Positions 33,376 to 42,348 of a stretch of DNA of 64,000 bases are shown here, in pieces. Position 1 is the stretch's first letter. Every line of letters begins with the position of its first letter. The translations under genes and the position numbers were made by a program. Under the pieces are notes generated by a model that was not told where the DNA came from, ran no database searches, and saw only the letters and a list, made by a program, of their open reading frames with translations. This DNA is from Mycolicibacterium hodleri (GTDB lineage Bacteria; Actinomycetota; Actinomycetes; Mycobacteriales; Mycobacteriaceae), in the NCBI RefSeq assembly GCF_006439015.1, contig NZ_RCZG01000003.1, positions 125,278 to 189,277 of the forward strand, given 5' to 3'.

Positions 33376-36311
33376 GCGACTTCGCCGCCGTCGCCGCGTG
33401 GCTGCGCGCCGCCGACCCGATCGACGCGCACGTCGCATCCGACGCCGGTCCCCGGGCGTCGTTCGCCGAACTGTGGGAACGGATCGCCACGCCTGCCGTC
33501 GCGGAGTTGCGCGGCGGTTGCGGCGACTACCCCGATTCGGTGTGGAAGGACCTCGGCGACGATCTGATCGCGCGGCTGGCCGACGTCGGCGAGCCCGTGC
33601 TCTGGTACCTCTTCAATCTTCGGCGGACGCCGGGCGACGTCGTCGCCGCTCTGCTCAGCGAGGACCCGGTACGTCCTCGAGGCGTCTACTGCGGCTGGCT
33701 CGAGGAAATTCGCGCCGACGGCATGGCAGCCGTCGTCGCGACTCATCCGCACCTCGAGGAGCATCTCGGCGCGGCGCTGCAGGCGTGGCGAACCGTCACC
33801 CGTGATCTACTGGCGCGAATCGGTCGTGACGACGCCGCGGTTCGAAAAGCGTTCGGCCTCTCCGAGAACGCCGCGCTGAGCGGCGTTCAGCAGGGACTCG
33901 CCGACCCCCATCCTGGAGGCCGCACGGTCGCCGTCCTCACCTACACGGCCGGCGGTGACGACGACCGCACCGTCTCCGAGACGCGCCTCGTCTACAAGAC
34001 GAAGGACCTGCGCATCGATGCAGCCTTCGGCGAGATCCTAGCGAGGTTCCCCGCACCGACGGTGGGTGATCCGCCTCTGCGCGCAGCGGCAGTGCTGGTG
34101 CGGGATGGCTACGGCTACATGGAGTGGATCGAGCACCGAGTCTGCGCCTCCGACGTAGAGCTGGCTGCCTTCTACCGCAATGCCGGCCGCCTCACCGCAG
34201 TGCTGTACCTGTTGTGCTGCAACGATTGTCACCACGCCAACCTCATCGCGTCGGGCGACCAGCTGGTGATGGTCGACGGCGAGACGCTTCTCGAGGGCAT
34301 CCCCGCCGTCTCGTCCGACGCCGGCGTGACCACTCCCAGCGACCTGCAGCGGCGGATCGACTCCTCGGTTCTTGGCCTGGGCATGCTGCCCCAGTGGCAC
34401 GTCGCCGGGGCTGAACGCGCCATTCGCGACATGAGTGCGCTGGGCATCGAAGCGCCCGCCACGGCGCAACGGCCGGTCAGCGGTTGGATCGCGCTCAACA
34501 CCGACGGAATGATATCCGGCGAGGTCGTGAAGGACGCGCGTGCCGCCACCTCGCTTCCGGTCGGTGTCGGTTCGGCCAACCGGCTGGCCGACTTCGTCGA
34601 CGAGTTCTGCGAGGGCGTCGCCGGTCAACTGCGCGCCATCCACGCGGTTCGCGACGAATGGCTGAGCGTCGACGGACCCCTGCCATTGTTCCGCGGGGTG
34701 ATCCGCCGGTTCGTGCGACGGCCGACCTGGGTCTATCTGTGGTTGCGCGGCCGACTCCTAGAACCCGCCGCGTTGGCGTCGGCCCGGGTGCGCACCGCGG
34801 TGCTGGATGAATTGGGGGATGTGGGGCCCGAAGGTCGCCGCGACCCGATCGCCGAGCTATTGACCGCCGCCGAGCGGGCGCAGTTGGCGGACCTGCACGT
34901 GCCGTATTTCGCGCATGTCACCGACGGGCTCGCCGTCGAGACGCCGGAGGGTTCGGTCGCCGAGGGCTTCTACCAGGTCAGTGGATACGACTACATGTTG
35001 AGACGATTCGAAGAGCTCGACGTCTCGACAATTGCGCTGCAGCTCAGGCTCATCCGCGGGGTCGTCGCCGCCAAGCACACCACCTCGCACGTCGCGGCTG
35101 GACGGACGCCGGTGGGAAAGGGTACGCACGCTGCAAGCGTCGAACCCCTGGCGGTGGCGCGTTCCGTGGCCCGCAAGCTCCTCGAGTGCGCCATCACCGA
35201 CCCCGACGGTTCGGTGGAGTGGCTCGGCGTCCACGTCACCAAGAACATCGACCTGACCAACTACGGCGCCGTTGGGCCGGGTCTCTACAGCGGGCGCTGC
35301 GGGATCGCGTTGTTCCTGCACCGGTTCGGCACCGTGCACGAGGGCACCGATGCCGAGCGCTACCGCAGCATGGCCCTGGCGGCCGTCGCCGACCTGACCG
35401 TGCCGCCTGCCGACGGACTCCGGTGGTGGCGCGACCAGCCCCTCGGTTGCGCAGGCGCGGGCGGAATCCTCCTCGCGCTGAGAAGCATTCCCACGCTGGC
35501 ACCCGATCTACTCGACCGCTACCTCGCGGGCTTAACACCGACGCGCCTCCTTTCGGATCCTCACCTCGATGTCATATTCGGCGTTGCCGGCCTGATCGGA
35601 CCCCTGTTGGGAATCGGCACGCCAGCGGCCATGTCGTTGGCGCGAGTGGCCGGTGATCGACTGGTCGACTGCCAACAACCGAGCGGCGGCTGGCTGACGG
35701 ATTCGACGGATCACGTTCCGCTCACCGGCTTTTCCCATGGCGCATCCGGCATCGCCGCGGCGCTGGCGGCATTGCACACGCGCACCGGAGACCACGGGTA
35801 CCTGGCCGCCGCGAGGCTCGGCGTGACCTACGAGCGGGACCAGTTCGATACGGACGCCCACAACTGGCCCGACCACCGCGGTCGCCCGACAACCGTCCCC
35901 CGGTTCATGAACAGTTGGTGCCACGGCGCACCGGGGATCGCCCTGTCGCGGCTAATTCTGATGAACTCACCGCTATGGGACGCCGCAATGCGCGCCGAGC
36001 TGGTGCAAGCGCTGTTGACCACCAGCCAGGTTGCACCACCATATGATTCGCTGTGCTGTGGCCGACTCGGCCGGGCTGCCATTCTGCGAATGGCAGCGCG
36101 CTGGCTCGGCGACGCCCGGTGGCTAGAGGCTGCCGAGCGTCTTGAGCATCAGACGTTGGCGGGCCGGATCGGAAGCCCTGACTACAGCGTGACTGAGCTA
36201 CCGGGACTGATGCAAGGCGCCGCCGGAGTGGGTCTGGCGCTCATCGATCGCGAGCCGCTCGCTCTGCTGCCCGGCGTGCTGTCGGCGGGTCTGACGGACG
36301 TGTTCGGTTGA
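33321..36311 (+). CDS. lanM: Class II lanthipeptide synthetase LanM, CCG-type cyclase
   Basis: Bifunctional cytoplasmic enzyme of about 996 residues that phosphorylates and dehydrates Ser/Thr of the precursor, then adds Cys thiols to form rings. Dehydratase residues are all visible: Lys226, Asp302-x-His304-x2-Asn307, Asp319-x-Glu321, and the elimination motif RRFVRRPT (Arg466/467, Thr469). The LanC-like cyclase has WCHG with Cys867 and LCCG with Cys912-Cys913, so zinc would be held by three Cys as in ProcM, rather than Cys-Cys-His. Start GTG 33321 lies inside lanA; TTG 33300 is also in frame. No ATG exists near, so the start is uncertain. The end is the TGA at 36309-36311. Confidence 0.9.
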   Translation: MLLHLHVDLHRRRSVGTVSDFAAVAAWLRAADPIDAHVASDAGPRASFAELWERIATPAVAELRGGCGDYPDSVWKDLGDDLIARLADVGEPVLWYLFNLRRTPGDVVAALLSEDPVRPRGVYCGWLEEIRADGMAAVVATHPHLEEHLGAALQAWRTVTRDLLARIGRDDAAVRKAFGLSENAALSGVQQGLADPHPGGRTVAVLTYTAGGDDDRTVSETRLVYKTKDLRIDAAFGEILARFPAPTVGDPPLRAAAVLVRDGYGYMEWIEHRVCASDVELAAFYRNAGRLTAVLYLLCCNDCHHANLIASGDQLVMVDGETLLEGIPAVSSDAGVTTPSDLQRRIDSSVLGLGMLPQWHVAGAERAIRDMSALGIEAPATAQRPVSGWIALNTDGMISGEVVKDARAATSLPVGVGSANRLADFVDEFCEGVAGQLRAIHAVRDEWLSVDGPLPLFRGVIRRFVRRPTWVYLWLRGRLLEPAALASARVRTAVLDELGDVGPEGRRDPIAELLTAAERAQLADLHVPYFAHVTDGLAVETPEGSVAEGFYQVSGYDYMLRRFEELDVSTIALQLRLIRGVVAAKHTTSHVAAGRTPVGKGTHAASVEPLAVARSVARKLLECAITDPDGSVEWLGVHVTKNIDLTNYGAVGPGLYSGRCGIALFLHRFGTVHEGTDAERYRSMALAAVADLTVPPADGLRWWRDQPLGCAGAGGILLALRSIPTLAPDLLDRYLAGLTPTRLLSDPHLDVIFGVAGLIGPLLGIGTPAAMSLARVAGDRLVDCQQPSGGWLTDSTDHVPLTGFSHGASGIAAALAALHTRTGDHGYLAAARLGVTYERDQFDTDAHNWPDHRGRPTTVPRFMNSWCHGAPGIALSRLILMNSPLWDAAMRAELVQALLTTSQVAPPYDSLCCGRLGRAAILRMAARWLGDARWLEAAERLEHQTLAGRIGSPDYSVTELPGLMQGAAGVGLALIDREPLALLPGVLSAGLTDVFG

Positions 36312-36439
36312 CCATGACGGTTCGGAGTCGACCACGTAGGCGTGCAGATTGTGGGTCGCGTCGTCATGCTCGAATTCCACACGTCGACTTTCAGTCCGGC
36401 CGCAACACACAGGGCACAACTACGTGACGCCGCCGGTCG

Positions 36440-36625
36440 CCGCTACCCGCTGGAAACGGTGGCCACGGTGATCGACACCGGCGCAGCTTCGTGATCAACG
36501 ACCTCAGGTCGGCTAACGGAGTCTAGGTGGCCAACCAGCGCATTCGCGGCAGCGCGAGGCTCGCCGACGGCGACGTAATCACCACCGCCGGCTACGAGTT
36601 CACGTTCGACATCGCGCCTGCCTGA
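36440..36625 (+). pseudogene. FHA-domain gene remnant
   Basis: Downstream of lanM, codons from 36485 read SFVINDLRSANGV, a TAG stop, then VANQRIRGSARLADGDVIT and YEFTFD, ending with TGA at 36623. This is the second half of a forkhead-associated domain (the 'DL.S.NG' motif and GD.I). A stretch before it (RRYPLETVATVIDTG) in another frame resembles the start of the same fold. So the gene has at least one nonsense change, one frame change and a probable internal deletion. The parent protein is not identifiable. Confidence 0.6.
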
Positions 36626-36720
36626 GCGAACCCTCGCCGGCGTTGAGGTTTCGTTGAGGACCGGGCCCGATGCTCTTCTCCATGCAGCCACACCAGGTGG
36701 CTCCGAGAAGGGGAACTCAC

Positions 36721-37068
36721 ATGATCACCACCCGCATCGCCACCGCCGCAGCCATCCTCACCTTCGGCCTCGCCGGCCTCTGCGCAACCGTCGTCGCCAT
36801 CGCCGCACCCGCCCACGCCGACACCGCGACCATCACCCGGGTCGACGGAACCCCCAAGACCGGCACCGCCGGACCGGCCATCGAAGGCGCCGACTCGATT
36901 CCCCACGAACTGGAAAGCGCCACGAGGGGCCCCAACGTCACCGCCGTCCCCACCCCCGGCAGCGCCGCCACCCAGCAGCACGTCCTGTTCCCCCACAACC
37001 CGGCCCCGCACAGCGATCACGACGGCCAGGGCCACAAGGGCAGCAACGAACAGCACAACCGCCACTGA
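36721..37068 (+). CDS. Small secreted protein of unknown function
   Basis: A 115-residue protein with a clear signal peptide (TRIATAAAILTFGLAGL, cleavage likely after AHA at about residue 33). The mature part is hydrophilic, Thr/Pro-rich and ends in a His/Asp-rich tail (HSDHDGQGHKGS), which may bind metal. AAGGGG lies six bases before the ATG. No domain is recognised. It stands alone behind the FHA remnant and the LanM gene; no link to the lanthipeptide is evident. Confidence 0.6.
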   Translation: MITTRIATAAAILTFGLAGLCATVVAIAAPAHADTATITRVDGTPKTGTAGPAIEGADSIPHELESATRGPNVTAVPTPGSAATQQHVLFPHNPAPHSDHDGQGHKGSNEQHNRH

Positions 37069-37101
37069 TCCTGAACCCCACCGGACAATGCTGCGGTTTC
37101 G

Positions 37102-37689
37102 GTGTTTGACCTGTTCAAGGCGCTGTACGGTCACGTCCACCTGGGCATGCGGATCCGGCTCGACACGAACGAATGCCAGGGGGACCGCGCCCGAACGACG
37201 GAGTGGGCGGCGGGCGGACTCGACGCGACGGTGATTCACGACACCCAGTACGACGGTGCCGCAGCAACGGTGAACCAACCGGTGGAGATTGCCACCCTCT
37301 ACGACAACGCCCCCGGATTCATCAAGGTGGCACAGGCCGCCCGAGCGGATTGGCTCGACCAGAACCGTGAAGTCGCCGCTAGATATTGCGCGACCACACT
37401 TCGCGCGATGAAGGCGCTGAAGAGCGACTTCGGCCTGTTCCGGGCGGCGGTCGACGAATACGTCGCGGAACCGCCGTCCGAAGAATCACTGAGCGAGCTG
37501 TTCGCGCTCATCCAGCGGTATCCGTTCTGGACTGAGGACGGCGGACTCTCCGAGGACGGCGTGAGATTCATGATCGACATGGCGACCGAGTCGGGCGTGC
37601 TGACACGACCGATGAGCGCCGCCGACGTCGTCGACCGCGCCACGCTGAATCGCGCGGTCGAACTAGCCAGCCAGCCGCCCGAGCAGTAG
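37102..37689 (+). pseudogene. Truncated ABC substrate-binding protein (NitT/TauT-like), C-terminal part
   Basis: A 195-codon frame starting at GTG 37102. From about residue 25 it resembles the C-terminal half of SsuA/ThiY/NMT1-type binding proteins (GLDATVIHDTQYD, IATLYDNAPGFIKVA, AARYCATTLRAMKAL). The N-terminal lobe and signal peptide are missing, and the first residues look unrelated. It is therefore probably a broken gene. No ABC permease or ATPase gene is adjacent. Confidence 0.5.
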
Positions 37690-37694
37690 CCGAT

Positions 37695-39017
37695 TCAGGA
37701 GCAGGCGCGGTCGGTGAGCAACTCCAGAGGGACGGCGTCGGCCATCGCCTGGTAACCGGCGAGGTTGAAGTGCAGATGGTCGGAACCGTCGTAGGCCGGA
37801 TTTATTCGGGACGGGTCGCCCGCGTCGCGGACAGCGGCGTCGAAGTCGACCACCCCGTCTGCTGGGCTCTCCGTCCGGATCCAGGAGTTGACGGCCTGGC
37901 GCACGGCGTCGCTACCCGGCGGGGCGGAGCTGCCGCCGGCCGGGGTGAGCGTGCCCTGCAGCACTCGCAGACCGAGGGAATGCATGCGCTCGATCACGTC
38001 TCGGTACCCGCCGGTCAGCTGCTCGACGGTGGCGTTGGGGGACATCAACAAGTCATTGATGCCCTCGAGCAAAATCACCGTCGTGACGCCCGACTGGGTC
38101 AACAGATCGGCATCGAGCCGCCGAATCACCGCGGCTCCCTGGACATCCGGTTGGCCGCCGGCTGCCGAGTCCTGCAGCACGCGGTTGCCTGCGATACCGA
38201 GGTTGAGCACCGACAGCGGACGGTCCGCTGCAGCCAGCCGGCGGGCGAGATCGTCTGGCCAGCGCCCGTCGGCATCGATACCCTCCAGCGTCTCGGGTGC
38301 CCCTGCTGGTACCGCCTGGTAGCCGTCGGTGATCGAGTCACCGAGGGCCGCCACCGCACCGTCCGAGAGGGGCGCCAACACCTCGACACCGCTGACGAAC
38401 GGGCGGCTGGTGGTGCGCTGGGTGAATGCATCCCCATCGACGTCGCCGGTGTGGTCACCGGTGCCCTCGGGGGTGAGGTAGGACGTCTGCCGCGCGACGT
38501 CATGCTCGGTCGGCTTACCGACGTCGCCGGCCACGTGCAGGCTCACGGCCAGTGACTCGAATGCCTGAACCACGAACTCGGCCGGGTCGCTCAGCACGTC
38601 CTGTCCGGGGGCCACGGTGACGCTGCGGTCGCCGGCGAAGGTCAGCGGCACAGTGGTATCCGGAACCAACGCCGGCCCCGATGCGCGGCGCGCGATGGCC
38701 GCCTGCGTGAATGTGACTGGCGCGGCGCCGAATCGGTTCGACAGCCGCACCCGCGCGGTCGTGCCGCCGAACGTCGGCGTCAGGATCGCCCGGATGGTTT
38801 CGTCCCGCACTACGGACTTCGGGTTCATCGACATGTCGTACCGATCCATGTCGTCCGTGCCGCCAGAGGCATCTGACGGCGATGCCGCCCACACCCCGAG
38901 CCAGCCCTGATCGGAACAGCTGGGCAGTGGATCGGCCGCAGCCGTGACGGGGGCGGCGAGTTGGACGACCACGGCGGCGACCGCGGCCGAGATCGCCAGG
39001 CGCCCGACTGTAGTCAT
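37695..39017 (-). CDS. Secreted SGNH/GDSL-family hydrolase
   Basis: Exported esterase-type protein of 440 residues with an N-terminal signal peptide (AAVAAVVVQLAAPVTAAA). The SGNH blocks are ALGDSITDG (Ser nucleophile), GIAGNR, EGINDL and the C-terminal DHLHFN (Asp-His). An N-terminal beta-rich extension of about 200 residues precedes the hydrolase domain, as in other actinobacterial members. It probably cleaves acyl esters of lipids or sugars. The ATG at 39017 overlaps the stop of the FAD oxidase by one base; a GTG at 39020 is the alternative start. It is the last gene of a three-gene operon. Confidence 0.87.
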   Translation of the reverse strand: MTTVGRLAISAAVAAVVVQLAAPVTAAADPLPSCSDQGWLGVWAASPSDASGGTDDMDRYDMSMNPKSVVRDETIRAILTPTFGGTTARVRLSNRFGAAPVTFTQAAIARRASGPALVPDTTVPLTFAGDRSVTVAPGQDVLSDPAEFVVQAFESLAVSLHVAGDVGKPTEHDVARQTSYLTPEGTGDHTGDVDGDAFTQRTTSRPFVSGVEVLAPLSDGAVAALGDSITDGYQAVPAGAPETLEGIDADGRWPDDLARRLAAADRPLSVLNLGIAGNRVLQDSAAGGQPDVQGAAVIRRLDADLLTQSGVTTVILLEGINDLLMSPNATVEQLTGGYRDVIERMHSLGLRVLQGTLTPAGGSSAPPGSDAVRQAVNSWIRTESPADGVVDFDAAVRDAGDPSRINPAYDGSDHLHFNLAGYQAMADAVPLELLTDRACS

Positions 39018-40411
39018 CACGATGCCGCCAATGGAATGCTCTGCTCGAAACTGAACAGGTTGTGAGGGTCGTACTTCGCCTTGATGTCGTACAACCGGTC
39101 GACGTTCGCTCCCCAGTAGGCGGTCTCCCAACCCGCCATGCCGACATTCGGGACGTTGACGTACGCACCGTTGACGTAGGGCGCGAGGGCTTCCGTGAAA
39201 TCTGCTATCCAGGTGAGGCATTCGGCAGTGAGCGAGTCGGGTGTTGCCGGTCGCTCGCCTGCTAGAGCACCACGAGCGCCGCCCCAGCCTGCACCGGGCT
39301 CAGCATAGAAGAGCGCGTTGCGGTGTGCGAAGACCGAACCGCCGGCGGGCTCGCTGCCGGTGACGGCCCCACCGAAGGCGTTGGTGAAGTAATTGCATTG
39401 CGGCGTCGGAGCTTTCTCCATGAACGACACGATCAGGTTGACGGCCTCGACGGGGTACGGCTCATAGATGAACTGCGAGTTGAACTTCCAGTTCACCGGT
39501 TCGTCGACGTTGGGTATCTGGAAGTCCGCGTAGGTGTCGGCCCAGTTCGCGTCCGTCATCGACACGGTCGGTTCGCCGACCGACAGGATTGGCCCCAACA
39601 GCCGTGTCGCCTCGTCCGCAGATCCCCCTGCCAGGGCACCGACCAGTTGGACGTCACTGGCGCTGATCTCCAGCTGGCTGGTGAGCCGGTTGTCGGTGTG
39701 GGGCGCGGAGCGCTGCCAGGCGTCGAAGACGGCAGGCAGGTCGGCGAGGCCCGGCCACGTCGCGGTGACGTAGATGGTCTGCGCCAGGGGATGCACCCGG
39801 TAGGTCAGGGCGGTGACGATGCCGAAGTTGCCGTTGCCTGCACCGCGCAGCGCCCAGAGTAGATCCGCGTGGGTCTGCTCGTCGACGGTAATCGCCTCGG
39901 CGTCAATGTCATTCGATGCGACGACGATTTCTGCCGCCAGCAGGTTGTCTGACGCCATTCCGAAGTTGCGGGTGAGAAGTCCGAAGCCGCCGCCCAGTGT
40001 CGCGCCCACCAGGCCGACGGTTCCCTCGGTGCCGGTGGGTGCGGCAAAGCCCGCCTCGCCGAGCGCGGTCACCGCTTCGAGCTGATTGAGCCCGGCCCCG
40101 ACGGTCGCCGTGTGGGTCGCCGGGTCGATCGATGCCGACTTCATCTCGCTAACATCGATCACCATGCCATCGTCAACGGTGGACCAACCCTCGAGGCAAT
40201 GTCCGCCGCTACGCACCCGTACCGCGACGTCGTTCCGCCGCGCCCAGGCCAGCGCATTTACCACGTCCTGCGTCTCCTGCGCGAACACCACCACGGCCGG
40301 GTCGTGGCTGAACAGCAGGTTCCAGGAGTCACTGGCGGTTCGGTAGCCGTCATCACCGGGACGGACGATCCGGCCGGTGAGCTCGACTGGTTGTGTACTG
40401 GTCGAGGTCAT
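39017..40411 (-). CDS. BBE-type FAD-linked oxidoreductase
   Basis: A 464-residue flavoprotein with an N-terminal PCMH FAD domain and a C-terminal berberine-bridge (BBE) segment (AKYDPHNLFSFEQSI). The His of RSGGHCLEGW fits covalent 8-alpha histidyl-FAD attachment. The Cys used by bicovalent members is not seen in the GTVGLVG loop, so only one bond is expected. Substrates of relatives range from sugars to alkaloids and aminoglycosides. No signal peptide is visible. Its ATG overlaps the stop of the permease gene (ATGA). Co-transcription with an amino-acid-type permease suggests a permease substrate is oxidised, which is only inference. Confidence 0.87.
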   Translation of the reverse strand: MTSTSTQPVELTGRIVRPGDDGYRTASDSWNLLFSHDPAVVVFAQETQDVVNALAWARRNDVAVRVRSGGHCLEGWSTVDDGMVIDVSEMKSASIDPATHTATVGAGLNQLEAVTALGEAGFAAPTGTEGTVGLVGATLGGGFGLLTRNFGMASDNLLAAEIVVASNDIDAEAITVDEQTHADLLWALRGAGNGNFGIVTALTYRVHPLAQTIYVTATWPGLADLPAVFDAWQRSAPHTDNRLTSQLEISASDVQLVGALAGGSADEATRLLGPILSVGEPTVSMTDANWADTYADFQIPNVDEPVNWKFNSQFIYEPYPVEAVNLIVSFMEKAPTPQCNYFTNAFGGAVTGSEPAGGSVFAHRNALFYAEPGAGWGGARGALAGERPATPDSLTAECLTWIADFTEALAPYVNGAYVNVPNVGMAGWETAYWGANVDRLYDIKAKYDPHNLFSFEQSIPLAAS

Positions 40412-41892
40412 GCGGTCACCTCCGGTACGGCATCGTCGATTCCCGGTTCCTCGTCGAGGATTTCGCGGTGGAAGAAGAACATGAACGCGAAGTAGACGCC
40501 GCCGGCCAGAACGAGGCCGACGACGATCAGGACGGGAATGGTGTTGTCGCCAGGTGTGACGAGGACGAACAGGACGAACGCCTCCCAGATGAGCGCAGCC
40601 ACGGCCACCGGCATTTCGAAGCGCCCAAGGCTGAACCCACCGGGTTTGTACTCCAGGCGTTTGCGCACCGCGATGTAGAGGATCACGATGCCGGTGTAGA
40701 TCAGCGCCGGCAGGAGCGTCGACCCTACGATGAGTGGGATCAGGGCTTCACCCGGCAGCGCAAGCATCAAGACGACACCGACGGCCAGGATCAGCAGCGT
40801 GGCCGGGACCGGGGTCTGGGTCTTGGGGTTGACCTTCTTCATCAGCTCGTGGGCCGGAAACCGCTTGTCGCGGGCCATCGCGAACACCTGCCGCGAACAC
40901 GCGGCGATGACCACCATCCCCGCCCCGAACATCGCAAACACCAGTCCCGCCAATAGGATTCGCTCGGCGACTACCCCAAACTGACCGCGGATGATCGCGG
41001 CGACCGGTGATCCACTGGCACTGACCGCCGGGATGTCCTTGATGGCGACGGTCAACGCGATCAGGAACACGAACCCCAACACCCCCGCCGCGAGCACCGA
41101 GGCCACGATGGCGCGGGGAACGCTCTTGAACGGGTCCTTGGCTTCCTCGGCCAGGTTCGCCGCGGAGTCGAACCCGACCAGCGTGGTCAGGCCCATGATC
41201 ATGCCTGCCATCAACCCGCCGCCGATGGCGAAGTAGTTCGGTGCGTCGGTGGTGACCCCGCGTGAGGCGAGGTTGCTCAGATCGCCGCTCCCGGTGAACA
41301 CCATCACGACCGCCAGTGCGATCACCAACACCACGATGATCCCCAGTTCGATTCCCACCGCGCTGGACGTGATCATGCCCAGCAATCGCGTGGAGGCGAT
41401 CACCAACACGGACTGGACGATCAGGACCACCACCGTGATGATGCGCGCGGTGTCCTCGTTCTCCTGCATTCCCATCAACGGCATGAAGGCCTGACTGGCC
41501 AGCGCGTTGTCCAGAGCGATGACGGCGATCGCCAAGTACCAGAACGTCAACCAGCCAAACAGCCAGCCGATCTTCGGATTGGCGAGCCGCGAGGCCCACT
41601 GATAGGAGGAGCCGCTGAGGGCGATCCTCGCCGCGAACTGCGCCACCACCAGGGCCACCAGTGCTTGCCCGATCGCAGCTAAGATCCACAACCAGATGCC
41701 GACCGGTCCGGCACTCTTGAGGAGGTCGTCATAGGTGGCGAAGATGCCGACGGCCACCGAGATGAACGCGAAGGAGACTGCGAAGACCTGGAAGCCACCG
41801 AGCGTTCGCTTCAGCTCCGGCTCGTAGCCGCAATCGAGACACTCTTCGTCCGGGGTGGCGGAGCTCGCCACATCCTTTGCTGTCATTGACAT
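40408..41892 (-). CDS. APC-superfamily amino acid permease
   Basis: Integral membrane transporter of 494 residues with about 12 helices, of the amino acid-polyamine-organocation family. It opens with LKRTLGGFQVFAVSFAFISV in helix 1 and has the GFDSAANLAEEAKDP segment typical of the family. Substrates probably are amino acids, amines or polyamines; a Cys-rich N-terminus (EECLDCGYEP) is unusual. It heads the three-gene operon with the FAD oxidase and SGNH hydrolase. An upstream 456-base region carries no other gene that I can identify. Confidence 0.87.
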   Translation of the reverse strand: MSMTAKDVASSATPDEECLDCGYEPELKRTLGGFQVFAVSFAFISVAVGIFATYDDLLKSAGPVGIWLWILAAIGQALVALVVAQFAARIALSGSSYQWASRLANPKIGWLFGWLTFWYLAIAVIALDNALASQAFMPLMGMQENEDTARIITVVVLIVQSVLVIASTRLLGMITSSAVGIELGIIVVLVIALAVVMVFTGSGDLSNLASRGVTTDAPNYFAIGGGLMAGMIMGLTTLVGFDSAANLAEEAKDPFKSVPRAIVASVLAAGVLGFVFLIALTVAIKDIPAVSASGSPVAAIIRGQFGVVAERILLAGLVFAMFGAGMVVIAACSRQVFAMARDKRFPAHELMKKVNPKTQTPVPATLLILAVGVVLMLALPGEALIPLIVGSTLLPALIYTGIVILYIAVRKRLEYKPGGFSLGRFEMPVAVAALIWEAFVLFVLVTPGDNTIPVLIVVGLVLAGGVYFAFMFFFHREILDEEPGIDDAVPEVTA

Positions 41893-42348
41893 TCCGATCT
41901 TCCGTGGCTGGCCTGTACGGGACAGTAGAGGAAAGTCGGATACATCTGATGCAAAACCTGCTTATGCGTCAAATAGCCCGGTGCACTGATTCCCATGTCG
42001 GTGGAAGAGCTTGCGTGGTTGATGTCCCGCAGCCAGCCCAGCGCCCCTCGTTCGGTGTCGAGGCCCTTCTCGATGATGGCCAAGTTGTGCGGCAGACACC
42101 CAGAAGGCTGCGGGAGTCATCGCCGCTGGACACTGTTCGAGCACCTGATCATGCGTCGACCCGTCAGGTATTGCCCACTGCACCAATGGCATTCAGTGCC
42201 TTGGTGTCAATCTTGGTCAAGGGAAGACTCGTCGCGTATCGGTTGATCCGTTCGGAGCGTCTCGATTGCAGAGATCGTGGACGACTCGTATCTGGTATCC
42301 CGCGGCGACGGCCGCGTCGGAGCCACCACGATCCTCGGGCGGCAAGGG
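41893..42348. other. Gene-poor stretch between two operons
   Basis: No gene is supported here. On the minus strand short frames such as LAIIEKGLDTERGALGWL and HDQVLEQCPAAMTPAAFW have a protein-like feel but lie in different frames and match nothing that I recognise, so they may be remnants of a decayed gene. No hairpin or repeat stands out. Confidence 0.4.

Noticed and set aside
32558..37700. Idea that the small secreted protein (36721) or the NTF2-like protein is a lanthipeptide accessory or immunity factor
   Set aside because: Neither resembles known LanI, LanFEG or LanJ proteins, and a broken gene separates the secreted protein from lanM. The link is only proximity.
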